The notes beneath the pieces were generated by a model. The model did not search any database and was not told where the DNA came from. It saw only the letters and a program-made list of their open reading frames with translations. A program made the translations under genes and the position numbers. Shown piece after piece: positions 16,496-24,595 of a DNA stretch of 64,000 nucleotides; within the stretch, counting starts at the first letter, position 1, and the number at the start of each line of letters is the position of its first letter. Source of the DNA: Micromonosporaceae bacterium. GTDB taxonomy: Bacteria > Actinomycetota > Actinomycetes > Mycobacteriales > Micromonosporaceae. The DNA lies in contig WHTQ01000009.1 in the NCBI GenBank assembly GCA_009377645.1, forward strand, positions 27,442 to 91,441, given 5' to 3'.

Positions 16496-18315
16496 GGCCG
16501 GCACCGCCGGTGGGTGCCGTCCACCCGTTCCGTGTAGCCGTGCCGGTCCAGGTGCTCCAGCAGCGGGATCAGCACCCGGCGGGTGGTGTCCAGCGCCTGC
16601 CGGGCGGCGCTGGCGGTGAACGGCTGCGGCAGCTCGCGCAGGACCTGCGCCGCCTGCGCGTCGGCTCCGGGCAGCAGCACCACCCCGTCGGCGATCCGCA
16701 CCAGCATCCCGGCCCGCTCGGCGGCGGCCAGCGCCCGCCGGTCCAGCCCGGCCGCCGCCAGCCGCTCCTGCTCCGGCGGGTGGAACGGGCGGGCCACCAG
16801 CTCCTGCCGGAGCTGCGCCACCGCGGCCGCCGGGCCGGGCGGCAGCGTACGGTCGGCCCGGCTGTCCTGGATCCCGCCGTCGACCACCGCCAGCGGCGGC
16901 TCCACCAGTGCCTCCACCAGCCGCCGGTCCGGCAGCGCCAGCGCCTGCCGGGCGGCGTCGGTCGGCATCGCCGGCGCCAGCGGATCGGCCGCCTGGTGCG
17001 CGCGCACCACCTCCCGTAGCCGCTCCCGCAACCGCTCCACGTGGTCCGGGTCCACCAGCCAGTCGCCCGCCAGCGGCTCGGCCGTCCCGGCCCCGCCGTT
17101 CCCGTCGCCGGCGAGTCCCATCGGCGCCAGGTCGGCCCGGCGGAGCAGGCCGCGCTGGGCCAGCATCGCGCGCGCGTCCGGGACCTCCGGCAGCCCGGTC
17201 AGGACAGCGCCCCGGCGGGCGGCCGCGCCGCGCCGGCGCAGCGGCGGCGGGCTCACGTCCAGCACCGTCACCCGGCCCAGGATCCGGGCGCCGCGGACCC
17301 GCCCCTCGTCGCACAGCAGCGCCCGGTCGCCGACGTGCAGCGGCAGCGGGGCGGCCAGCGACAGCCGCACCGGGAACCGGGTCCCGTGCGGCGTCCCCAG
17401 CACCCGCAGCCGCGCCGGCACCCGGGCCGACCCGATGTGCAGCATCGCCTCGCCACCGGGCGGCTCGGCCGGCCCGTCGGCCGGTTGCCGCGGCGCGGAC
17501 AGGTCCAGCCACGCGTCCAGCCGGTCGGTGAGCCACCACCGCCCCGGAGTGAGCAGCGCGGTGCCGCGCCGCAGCTCGTCCCGGCCGGTCCGGCGCGCGT
17601 TCACCGCTACCCGGGCCACTCCGGACACCCGGTCGACCGGCTGCCCGAGCGCCTGCAGCCCGCGTACCCGGACCCGTTGCCCGGAGCTGGTCTGCAGCTC
17701 GTCGCCGACCCGGATAGTGCCGGCGCCGAGCGTGCCGGTGACCACGGTGCCGCTGCCCGCGACCGAGAACACCCGGTCGACCCACAGCCGCACCGGCGCC
17801 GCCGGCTCCGGCGGCGGCAGCGCGTGGACCATCCGGTCCAGCGCACCCCACAGCTCGGCCAGCCCGGCCCCGGTCACCGGGCTCACCGCCACCGCCGCGA
17901 TCCCGGCCAGGCTGGTCCCGCGCAGGTAGTCCCGCGCCTCGGCGATCGCCAGCGGTGCGTCGCCGAGATCGGCCCGGGTGACCGCCAGCAGTCCGTGCCG
18001 CACGCCGAGCGCGTCCAGCGCCGCCAGGTGCTCGCCGGACTGCGGCATCCACCCCTCGTCGGCCGCGACCACGAACAGCACCGCCGGCACCGGGCCGACC
18101 CCGGCCAGCATGTTGCCGAGGAACCGTTCGTGGCCGGGCACGTCCACGAACGCCACCGCGCCGCCGGAAGGCAGCTTGCCCCACACGTACCCGAGGTCGA
18201 TGGTCATCCCCCGGTCGCGCTCGGCCGCCCACCGGTCCGGCTCCATCCCGGTCAGCGCCCGCAGCAGCGTCGACTTGCCGTGGTCGACGTGGCCGGCGGT
18301 GGCGATCACGTGCAC
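16492..18315 (-). CDS. selB: Selenocysteine-specific translation elongation factor SelB
   Basis: A 607-residue GTPase. The N-terminus [20 protein letters not shown] carries the P-loop, with a DRGMTIDLGY switch I region, FVDVPGHERFLGNML (G3) and TRADLG where other factors have NKxD. EF-Tu-like beta-barrel domains follow. The C-terminal third has winged-helix segments that in SelB bind the mRNA SECIS hairpin. GTG 18315 is the start, overlapping selA by 10 bases. It would deliver Sec-tRNA to in-frame UGA codons such as the one at 22792 in the same operon. Confidence 0.95.
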   Translation of the reverse strand: MHVIATAGHVDHGKSTLLRALTGMEPDRWAAERDRGMTIDLGYVWGKLPSGGAVAFVDVPGHERFLGNMLAGVGPVPAVLFVVAADEGWMPQSGEHLAALDALGVRHGLLAVTRADLGDAPLAIAEARDYLRGTSLAGIAAVAVSPVTGAGLAELWGALDRMVHALPPPEPAAPVRLWVDRVFSVAGSGTVVTGTLGAGTIRVGDELQTSSGQRVRVRGLQALGQPVDRVSGVARVAVNARRTGRDELRRGTALLTPGRWWLTDRLDAWLDLSAPRQPADGPAEPPGGEAMLHIGSARVPARLRVLGTPHGTRFPVRLSLAAPLPLHVGDRALLCDEGRVRGARILGRVTVLDVSPPPLRRRGAAARRGAVLTGLPEVPDARAMLAQRGLLRRADLAPMGLAGDGNGGAGTAEPLAGDWLVDPDHVERLRERLREVVRAHQAADPLAPAMPTDAARQALALPDRRLVEALVEPPLAVVDGGIQDSRADRTLPPGPAAAVAQLRQELVARPFHPPEQERLAAAGLDRRALAAAERAGMLVRIADGVVLLPGADAQAAQVLRELPQPFTASAARQALDTTRRVLIPLLEHLDRHGYTERVDGTHRRCRP

Positions 18316-19652
18316 GGTCGGTCCTCCGCGGCCGCGCAGACCGCCGCGACCAGCGCGGCGTCCAGCTCGGCCGGGACCGCGCGCAGATCCAGCCACAGCC
18401 GGCCGGCCTCGATCCGGCCGACCACCGCCGGGTCCTGCCGGCGCAGCGGGAGCGCGTACCCGGCCGGCAGGCTGACCGCGTAGCTGGCCAGCGTCACCCC
18501 CGGCGCACCGCCGCCGCCGACCGCCGCCCGGCTCGGCACCGGCACCGCGTCCACTCCCCGCTCCCGGACCCGGGCGGCGACCTCGCCGGCCCGGCGGCGC
18601 AGCCGCTCCGGCGCCGCGTGCAGGGCGGCGGTGACCGGCGGCGGCGGCCCCTGCAGGGTGGCCTCCAGGGCGGCCAGGGTCAGCTTGTCCACCCGCAGCG
18701 CCCGGGCCATCGGGTGCCGCCGCAGCCGGTCCACCAGCCCGGCCTCGCCCAGCAGCAGCCCGGCCTGCGGGCCGCCCAGCAGCTTGTCGCCGCTCGCGGT
18801 CACCAGCGACGCACCCTGCCGCAGCGCCGTGTCGGCATCCGGCTCGTCCGGCAGCAGCGGCTCCCGGGCCAGCAGCCCGGAACCGATGTCGACCACCACC
18901 GGCACTCCCAGGTCGGCCAGCGGGGCGAGGTCGGCACCGGCGGTGAACCCGCTGATCCGGAAGTTGGACGGGTGCACCTTGAGGATGAAACCGCAGTCCG
19001 GACCGACCGCGTCGGCGTAGTCGGCCACTGTGGTCCGGTTGGTCGTGCCCACCTCCCGCAGCCGCGCGCCGGTGCAGGCGAGCAGGTCCGGCAGCCGGAA
19101 GCCGTCGCCGATCTCGACGAACTCACCCCGGCTGAGCAGGATCTCCCGCCCCTGTGCGAGTGCGGTCGCGACCAACAGCAGCGCGGCCGCGTTGTTGTTG
19201 ACCACGTGCACCGCACCGGCCGCCGGGACCGCGGCCTGCAGCGCGGCCAGCGTGCCCCGGCCCCGCCGCGCCCGGGCTCCGGTGGCGAGGTCGAACTCGA
19301 CATCGGTGCTACCGGCGGCGGTCTGCATGGCGCGCACCGCCGCGCCGGACAGCGGCGCCCGGCCGAGGTTGGTGTGCAGCAGCACTCCGGTCGCGTTGAT
19401 GACCGGGCGGAGCGAAGTCGGCCGGGCCGGCAGCGCCGCGACCGCCGCATCCGCCACCTGCTCGGGGGCGATCCGGCCCTCCCGGGCACCCCGCTGGGCC
19501 GCCCGGACCGCTCCGGTGACCGCCGCCGCCCCGTACCGGTCCAGCACGCCGGCCAGCCGCGGGTCGGCCAGCAACCCGTCGGTACGCGGGATCCGGCGCC
19601 GCGGGTCGTCGCCGCCGGCGGACCCACTGCCGTTCGACCCACTGCCGGTCAT
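18306..19652 (-). CDS. selA: L-seryl-tRNA(Sec) selenium transferase SelA
   Basis: A 448-residue PLP enzyme that converts seryl-tRNA(Sec) to selenocysteyl-tRNA(Sec) with selenophosphate. Visible family features are RPVINATGVLLHTNLGRAPL, HVVNNNAAALLLVA, the ILSRGEFVEIGDGFR block, VVVDIGSGLL and the PLP lysine in TASGDKLLGGPQAGLLLG. The length fits bacterial SelA. Its ATG overlaps the stop of the LuxR-type HTH gene (ATGA) and its stop overlaps selB. It needs selenophosphate from SelD and tRNA-Sec, neither of which is encoded in this window. Confidence 0.95.
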   Translation of the reverse strand: MTGSGSNGSGSAGGDDPRRRIPRTDGLLADPRLAGVLDRYGAAAVTGAVRAAQRGAREGRIAPEQVADAAVAALPARPTSLRPVINATGVLLHTNLGRAPLSGAAVRAMQTAAGSTDVEFDLATGARARRGRGTLAALQAAVPAAGAVHVVNNNAAALLLVATALAQGREILLSRGEFVEIGDGFRLPDLLACTGARLREVGTTNRTTVADYADAVGPDCGFILKVHPSNFRISGFTAGADLAPLADLGVPVVVDIGSGLLAREPLLPDEPDADTALRQGASLVTASGDKLLGGPQAGLLLGEAGLVDRLRRHPMARALRVDKLTLAALEATLQGPPPPVTAALHAAPERLRRRAGEVAARVRERGVDAVPVPSRAAVGGGGAPGVTLASYAVSLPAGYALPLRRQDPAVVGRIEAGRLWLDLRAVPAELDAALVAAVCAAAEDRPCT

Positions 19653-19906
19653 GATGCCGCCAGCTGCAGCATGCCCGCCTGCCAGGCCCGGACCACCGCC
19701 TCGGTACGCGACTGGGCGCACAACTTCCCGAACGCGTTGTTGAGGTGGAACTCCACGGTCTTGACGGAGATCCGCAGCAGCTCGGCGATCTCCCGGTTCC
19801 GGCGGCCGGCCGCCACCAGCTGCAGCACCTCCAGCTCCCGGTCGGTGAGCTGCTCGAGCAGCAGCTCCTTGCCCGGCAACGATGTGATCTGTCCGTGTGC
19901 GGTCAT
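19649..19906 (-). CDS. Stand-alone LuxR-type helix-turn-helix protein
   Basis: An 85-residue protein that is almost only a GerE/LuxR DNA-binding domain: LTDRELEVLQLVAAGRRNREIAELL and SVKTVEFHLNNAFGKL are the scaffold and recognition helices. There is no receiver or ligand domain upstream, so activity may depend on dimerisation or abundance, as for other single-domain LuxR proteins. ATG 19906 overlaps the permease stop and the TGA overlaps the selA ATG. It probably regulates this selenium operon. A start a few codons earlier is possible. Confidence 0.85.
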   Translation of the reverse strand: MTAHGQITSLPGKELLLEQLTDRELEVLQLVAAGRRNREIAELLRISVKTVEFHLNNAFGKLCAQSRTEAVVRAWQAGMLQLAAS

Positions 19907-21456
19907 CGTGCTCTCGCCTCCCATGCGCCGGTCCCCGCTGGCTGCCCATGCCTTCCGGGACCGGCGCCGGGGTGCGCCCCCGGCCTCGCCGTCCCGCCCG
20001 CCGATCCCGCCGATCCCGCCGATCCCGCCGTCCTGCTTGCTCCCGCCGATGCTGTCGCCACTGGTCTGATCGCCACCGGCGCCCAGCACGCAGGCAGCGA
20101 TGGGGGCGGCTGCGGGCCGGGCGACGACCGTCCGGTCCGCCAGTGGGCCAGCCCGACCACCCCGGCCAGCACCGCAGCACCGACCAGCAGGTTGCGCCAA
20201 CCCCAGGCGTGGCCGGCCGCCGCGAGCAGCACCACCTGGAACCCGATCAGCAGTGGGGCGAGCCGGGCCAGCCCCGGTCGCAGCGTGATCAGCCGGCGGG
20301 CCGGCCCGCTGCGATGGTTCGACCACGCGGCGGCCAGCGCCAGGCACATGCTCACGAAGTAGCCCACATTGGCCGCCGCGAGCAACGCGATCGGCACCGT
20401 CGACACGTCCCCGCCGGTGATCGCGGTGACCACCCCGACCAGCCCGAGGTTGACGACCAGGTCGAACCGGAGCGCGTTGGCGGGCGACCCGTGCCGGTTG
20501 AGCCGGCCCAGCCGCGCCCAGGCGTCGCCGTTGCGCGCCATCTGGTGCAGCGTCCAGGACGACGCGATCGCGATCAGGTTCAGGCCCAGCAGCAGCGCCA
20601 GCATCAGCAGCACCAGCACCGCGGCGGTCGCGCCACCCACCGCCTGGCGGCTGAGCGCGTCGAAGGCGACCACCGGGTCTTCCGTGACCCGGTCGATCCC
20701 GACCGTCGCCACCAGCAGGAACGGCACCACCGCGAACGCGAGCACGCTCGCCCCGGCCACCGCCACCAGCACCCGCACCGCGTCCCGGACACCGTGCCGG
20801 TACCGGGCGGAGTAGGTCAGCGCCAGCTCGGCCGCGTAGGCGCTCCAGCCCGCGATGAACAGGCCACCGGCCAGCGCCAGCCACCCGCCCGCCGAGGTCC
20901 AGCCGCCCGGCGGAGCGAACGGATGCAGGTTGCCCAGCCGCGGTCCGCCCCCGCGCAGCAGCGCGCCCGCGAACAGCACCGCCACCGCCCCCACCACGCA
21001 ACAGATCAGCAGCAGCTGGAGCCGCCCGCCGGCCCGCAGCCCGAGCCGGTTCACGGCGACACTCGCCACCAGGATCGCACCCGCCAGCAGCACCACTGTC
21101 CACGACGGAGCATCCGGGACCAGCAGCTGCCGCGCGTACCCGGCGATCACCAGGCCGTTGATCGCCGGCGCCGGGCACCAGCCGAACCAGTAGCTCCACT
21201 GGCCGGCCCGGGCCAGGAACCGGCTGCGGCCACCCAGCACCCGGGCGGACAGTGGCGCGACTCCCCCGTTCACCTGCGGGTAGGTGCCCGCCAGCTCCGC
21301 GAACAGCAACGCCATCAGGAACCCGACCGCTGCTGAGACCACCCAGACGGCGACCGAGGCGGTCCCGGTGAGCGCGGCCACCGGCCCCATCGACACCAGC
21401 ACCAGGACCGGTACGCCCGCGGCGACCGCCCCTCCCAGCCGGATGGTGATGCCCAT
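19903..21456 (-). CDS. APC-superfamily amino acid/amine permease
   Basis: A 517-residue membrane transporter with about 12 hydrophobic segments. The first unit has VSMGPVAALTGTASV and FAELAGTYPQVNGGVAPLSA, matching the APC motif around helices 1-2. The substrate is unknown. The last 80 residues are soluble and Pro/Gly/Ser-rich, including AGSAGSAGSAGG encoded by a 9-base tandem repeat. It starts 12 bases after the reductase gene and its stop overlaps the HTH gene. In context it could import an amino acid, amine or selenium/sulfur compound used by the operon. Confidence 0.85.
   Translation of the reverse strand: MGITIRLGGAVAAGVPVLVLVSMGPVAALTGTASVAVWVVSAAVGFLMALLFAELAGTYPQVNGGVAPLSARVLGGRSRFLARAGQWSYWFGWCPAPAINGLVIAGYARQLLVPDAPSWTVVLLAGAILVASVAVNRLGLRAGGRLQLLLICCVVGAVAVLFAGALLRGGGPRLGNLHPFAPPGGWTSAGGWLALAGGLFIAGWSAYAAELALTYSARYRHGVRDAVRVLVAVAGASVLAFAVVPFLLVATVGIDRVTEDPVVAFDALSRQAVGGATAAVLVLLMLALLLGLNLIAIASSWTLHQMARNGDAWARLGRLNRHGSPANALRFDLVVNLGLVGVVTAITGGDVSTVPIALLAAANVGYFVSMCLALAAAWSNHRSGPARRLITLRPGLARLAPLLIGFQVVLLAAAGHAWGWRNLLVGAAVLAGVVGLAHWRTGRSSPGPQPPPSLPACWAPVAIRPVATASAGASRTAGSAGSAGSAGGTARPGAHPGAGPGRHGQPAGTGAWEARAR
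20006..20035 (+). repeat. 9-base tandem repeat in the permease C-terminal coding region
   Basis: A GATCCCGCC-type 9-base unit is repeated in tandem three to four times within the permease gene. On the coding strand it gives the Ala-Gly-Ser repeats of the soluble tail. It is likely a slippage-generated linker. Confidence 0.6.
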
Positions 21457-21468
21457 CGCCGCCGCCGT

Positions 21469-22500
21469 TCAGCGGGCCAGCGAGGCGGGCTGCAGGCCCA
21501 GCGGCCGGTTCCGGATCCCGTACCAGGCGGCGATCTCGGCCAGCTCCAGCGCCCGCGGCACGCTCGCCTGCCCGACCGAGTGCACGGTGATCCCGGCCTT
21601 CGCGAACAGGTAGGTCTCAGTCAGGCACGCCAGCGCGCTGTTCCGGCCCGGCAGCCGCATCTCCAGTGCGCAGCGGTAGCCGGGGATGTCCACCAGGCCG
21701 CCCTGCGCCACCTGCACGCCCCGGGTGGCGAACGCCTGGTACTGGGACTGCGGGATGTTCACCGGATGCGCGAGGTCGAGCACCACCGCCCCCGGCTTGG
21801 GCAGCTCCGGCGGGATGTGCGCGCTCGGGTCCCCGGTCAGCAACAGCACCACGTCCGCGCCGGCGGCGTCGGCCACCGTGCCGGACACGGTCGCCCGGGA
21901 CAGCAGGTCGGCCAGCTCCTTGCGGACCCGGGTGACGCTACGTCCGATCAGGACCAGCCGGTAGCCCAGCTGGTCGAGCAGGCGGGAGGCCGCGACGCCG
22001 ACCGAGCCGGTGCAGCCCACGACGGCGACCACGGCGTCCGGGCCGAGGCCGACGGTCTCGCTCGCCTCCACCACGTTGGCGCGTGCCACGGCGGCGGTCA
22101 GCGCATTGCCGGTGGTGATGGTCACGCCCGCGGGTACCTTCGGGACGAGCGTCAGGCCGCCCCGGGTGGCCGGCGCGGTCAACGCGCCGAGGCCGATCAC
22201 CGAGGTACCGCGGGCGACCGCGATCTGCACCGCCTTGTCGATCTCCGCCCGGCCGCCCGAGAACATGATCTGCTCCGGCATCCGGAACACCACTAAGGTC
22301 TCCCCGCGGACCGGGTCGAACCCGAACGTGGCCTCGCCCCCGAAGGTCGGGGGCAGAGTCAGCATCTTCTCCTGGAACTCGTCCTCGTCGACGCTGTGTT
22401 CGCGGACCAGCCGGCCACCGGGGGAGTTCAGCAGATCGACCCGGTCGCGGGGGTGCACCAGAAAGACGAACGCCGGGGGATCGCTACGAAGGTACGGCAC
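21469..22500 (-). CDS. Long-chain acyl-ACP reductase (AAR)-like dehydrogenase
   Basis: A 343-residue protein resembling cyanobacterial aldehyde-forming acyl-ACP reductase. A FVFLVHPRD start, VIGLGALTAP (101-110), a TTGNALTAA segment, the NADPH-binding VGCTGSVG (161-168) and the candidate thioester-forming Cys292 in SALACLTETYLFA are all present in matching order. The enzyme would reduce a thioester-bound acyl group to an aldehyde; the acyl substrate is unknown. GTG 22500 is chosen because CAGGAG stands 8 bases upstream. It lies between the selenoprotein and permease genes. Distant dehydrogenase relatives remain an alternative. Confidence 0.7.
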   Translation of the reverse strand: MPYLRSDPPAFVFLVHPRDRVDLLNSPGGRLVREHSVDEDEFQEKMLTLPPTFGGEATFGFDPVRGETLVVFRMPEQIMFSGGRAEIDKAVQIAVARGTSVIGLGALTAPATRGGLTLVPKVPAGVTITTGNALTAAVARANVVEASETVGLGPDAVVAVVGCTGSVGVAASRLLDQLGYRLVLIGRSVTRVRKELADLLSRATVSGTVADAAGADVVLLLTGDPSAHIPPELPKPGAVVLDLAHPVNIPQSQYQAFATRGVQVAQGGLVDIPGYRCALEMRLPGRNSALACLTETYLFAKAGITVHSVGQASVPRALELAEIAAWYGIRNRPLGLQPASLAR

Positions 22501-22611
22501 GGTGCACGCTCCTGGCCAATGTGGTGGTACGGGGTACGTGCGGTGGAACCAAGACCGCGGGCAGGGCCGGTCGGGCCCCACCCGCGGTCTGATCGGACGG
22601 AAGGCGGCAGG

Positions 22612-23274
22612 TCAGTGGCTGCCGAGCTCCGGGATCAGCACCATGGCACCTTCGAAGGAGAGGTTGACCGAACCTCCGCCGAGATGCCGGGGCCAGTTGA
22701 TCAGGAACGTGGTGTCGTAGGCGACGTGGACCGGACGGCCTTCCTTGAGGCCGAGCAACGTGTCCTCCAAACTGGAGGTGATGCGGCCGTCTCAACCACC
22801 GGATGCGCCGGACCACAAGGATCCGGGTAGGAAGTCCATGCATCCGAGGGCGCGCCAGCCGGTCAGCTCCTCGTTCACCGAGCACTCGTCGGTGGCGGTG
22901 GCGCGGACCGGCCCGAGCAGGCTCAGGTCGTGCTTGCCGGACATCACCAGCTGGTGGATGCCGGGGAAGACCGCGTGCACGCCGTACTTGACCCGCAGGT
23001 AGCGGCGCTCGAAGTCGATCAGCCCGACGTTGCCGGCGGCACCCGACTCCGGGTCCTGGGTCAGCGAGACCGGTCCGGACTCGATCGACTCGGTCTGGCT
23101 CACCGGGAACGGCACGCTCCCGGTCGACACGCCGTACAGCCCGGCGACCCGGAACACCACCCGGTCCGTGGGACTCTCCCGCACCCGGCGGGCGGCTATG
23201 TCCTCAGGGGTCACGGCCGGGACTTCGGCGCCCGGTTCGGTCGTGCCCGTGGTTGGTTCGGCGATCGCCGTCAT
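22612..23274 (-). CDS. Putative selenoprotein with in-frame UGA (Sec161), family not recognised
   Basis: The frame opens at ATG 23274 behind CAGGAGGTGG and runs 160 codons to TGA at 22794-22792, then continues in frame for 59 more codons to a second TGA. Codons after the first TGA keep the strong G/C third-position bias of the genome and encode an ordered stretch (VHVAYDTTFLINWPRHLGG, SVNLSFEGAMVLIPEL). A perfect SECIS-like hairpin starts 13 bases after the UGA. I therefore read a 220-residue protein with Sec161 in SGASGG-U-DGRI. Cys131 and Cys145 could partner Sec161. The body looks beta-rich with no signal peptide or membrane segment. I do not recognise the family. Neighbours are an ArsM-like methyltransferase upstream and an AAR-like reductase downstream, with selA-selB later in the operon. 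If UGA is a real stop, the product is a 160-residue protein. Confidence 0.8.
22764..22791 (-). promoter_or_regulatory. Bacterial SECIS-like element
   Basis: On the coding strand the UGA is followed by 13 bases, then CCUCC-AGUUU-GGAGG (22778 down to 22764): a perfect 5-bp stem closing a 5-base loop that contains GU, the apical feature SelB recognises in bacterial SECIS elements. Spacing from UGA to loop is 18 bases, within the known range. The spacer GACGGCCGCAUC resembles the post-UGA bases of E. coli fdhF. The stem forces the rare TTG codon in this GC-rich gene. Confidence 0.75.
22792..22794 (-). other. Recoded UGA (selenocysteine) codon
   Basis: This TGA interrupts a frame that stays coding on both sides. 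It follows codons GGT GGT and precedes GAC GGC CGC. Sec insertion is inferred from the hairpin just downstream and selA/selB in the same operon. Confidence 0.78.
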
Positions 23275-23335
23275 CGTGCTCCACCTCCTGTCATGAGTTC
23301 GGTTGGCTGGTTGGTGCCTGAGTCGCCGGTCCCGG

Positions 23336-24595
23336 TCAGTCGGACAGCGCCGCCGCCGGCACCCGCACCGCCGGGGGGTCGTCGACCAGCTCCGGCAGCG
23401 GCTTGCGCGCCCGGACGCTGGTGTTGGCGAACCCCAGCTCGAGTGCCTTACTGAGACCGGCCCGGGCCAGGACCGGCGTCAGCCCGGCGAGGTCGGCGTC
23501 CACGGCGGTGAACTCCCGATCCCGCGTGATCTCGATGTCGACGAACCCGGCGGCCGCCAGCTCCGCCCGGTACTCGTCCTCGGTGAGCGCACCGCCGACG
23601 CACGCCGCCCACGCCGACAGGTCGCCCTTGAGGTGCTCCGGCACCGGCCGGCGGGTGACGATGTCGGAGATCGACAACCGGCCCTCCGGTCGCAGCACCC
23701 GGTGCGCCTCGCGCAGCGCGCGTGCCTTGTCCGGCACCAGGTTGACCACGCAGTTGCTGATGATCACATCGACCGACCCGCGCGGGAGCGGCACCGACTC
23801 CATGTCGCCCTTCAGGAACGCCACGTTCGTGACCCCGGCGGCCGTGGCGTTGCGCTGCGCCAGCGCGAGCATGTCGTCCGACATGTCCAGGCCGAACACG
23901 TGCCCGTCCGGCCCCACCCGCTGGGAGGCCACCAGGGCGTCCATGCCACCGCCGGACCCCAGGTCGAGCACCACCTCACCGGGCTGCAGCGCGGCCCGGT
24001 CGAACGGGTTGCCGCAGCCGAGCGAGGCCTGGATGGCGTTGGCCGGGACGGCGGCCAGGTCCTGGGCCTGGTAGGACGGCACCGCGCTGACCTCGGCCGG
24101 CAGCAGCCCACCGGATGGAACGCCGGAGGGGTCGGTGCCGGACCCCTCCGGCACGCCGCGGGCCCGCTCGCCGTAGTACTCCCGGACCGCACCCCGGATC
24201 CGGTCGTCCGGACCGGACGCGGACAGCCGGATTCCGACATCGGTGGCGACCGGCAGACCGCCGACTGCCCCCGGAAGCCCACCGGCTCCCGGCTGGTCCG
24301 CGTGGCAGCCACAGCCGCCACCGGCCGTCGCGAACGCCGGTGCGGATCCGCGCCGCCAGAGCCGTCGCGGGTCGAGCCGGGCGAGCATCCGGGCAGAGGC
24401 GCTGCGGGACCAGCAGCTCACCGCGTACCGGAAGTCACGCCAGCGACCGGGGCGGGCGTCCCCCGTGGTCACCGGCGTCTGGTAGCCCTGCTCCCGCCAC
24501 TCGTCGGCCATCGTGTGGCAGCCGGGACAGTTGACCTGGCACGCATCGGTGCAGTCGGGTGCGCACACCATGCGCCAAAACCATTTCATCGCCAT
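23336..24595 (-). CDS. Arsenite methyltransferase-like protein with Cys-rich N-terminal extension
   Basis: A 419-residue protein. Residues about 135-400 match ArsM: SLGCGNP (191-197), SAM motif DLGSGGGMDA (211-220), SNCVVNL with Cys282 and WAACVGGAL with Cys332, the Cys pair that binds As(III) in characterised ArsM. Residues 1-30 form an unusual CxxxCxxxCxxxCxxC cluster (Cys11, 15, 19, 23, 26), and GGGCGCH adds Cys95 and Cys97. These suggest metal or Fe-S binding, or a trapping domain. It is the first gene of the selenium operon behind a good promoter. The substrate may be arsenic, selenium or another thiophilic element; that is inference. Confidence 0.75.
   Translation of the reverse strand: MAMKWFWRMVCAPDCTDACQVNCPGCHTMADEWREQGYQTPVTTGDARPGRWRDFRYAVSCWSRSASARMLARLDPRRLWRRGSAPAFATAGGGCGCHADQPGAGGLPGAVGGLPVATDVGIRLSASGPDDRIRGAVREYYGERARGVPEGSGTDPSGVPSGGLLPAEVSAVPSYQAQDLAAVPANAIQASLGCGNPFDRAALQPGEVVLDLGSGGGMDALVASQRVGPDGHVFGLDMSDDMLALAQRNATAAGVTNVAFLKGDMESVPLPRGSVDVIISNCVVNLVPDKARALREAHRVLRPEGRLSISDIVTRRPVPEHLKGDLSAWAACVGGALTEDEYRAELAAAGFVDIEITRDREFTAVDADLAGLTPVLARAGLSKALELGFANTSVRARKPLPELVDDPPAVRVPAAALSD

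Noticed and set aside
22612..22791. The 59 codons after the UGA as a separate small gene or as plain intergenic DNA
   Set aside because: No start codon with a ribosome site is suitable for a separate gene, the frame continues exactly from the upstream gene, and a SECIS-like hairpin is present. Read-through is the simpler reading.
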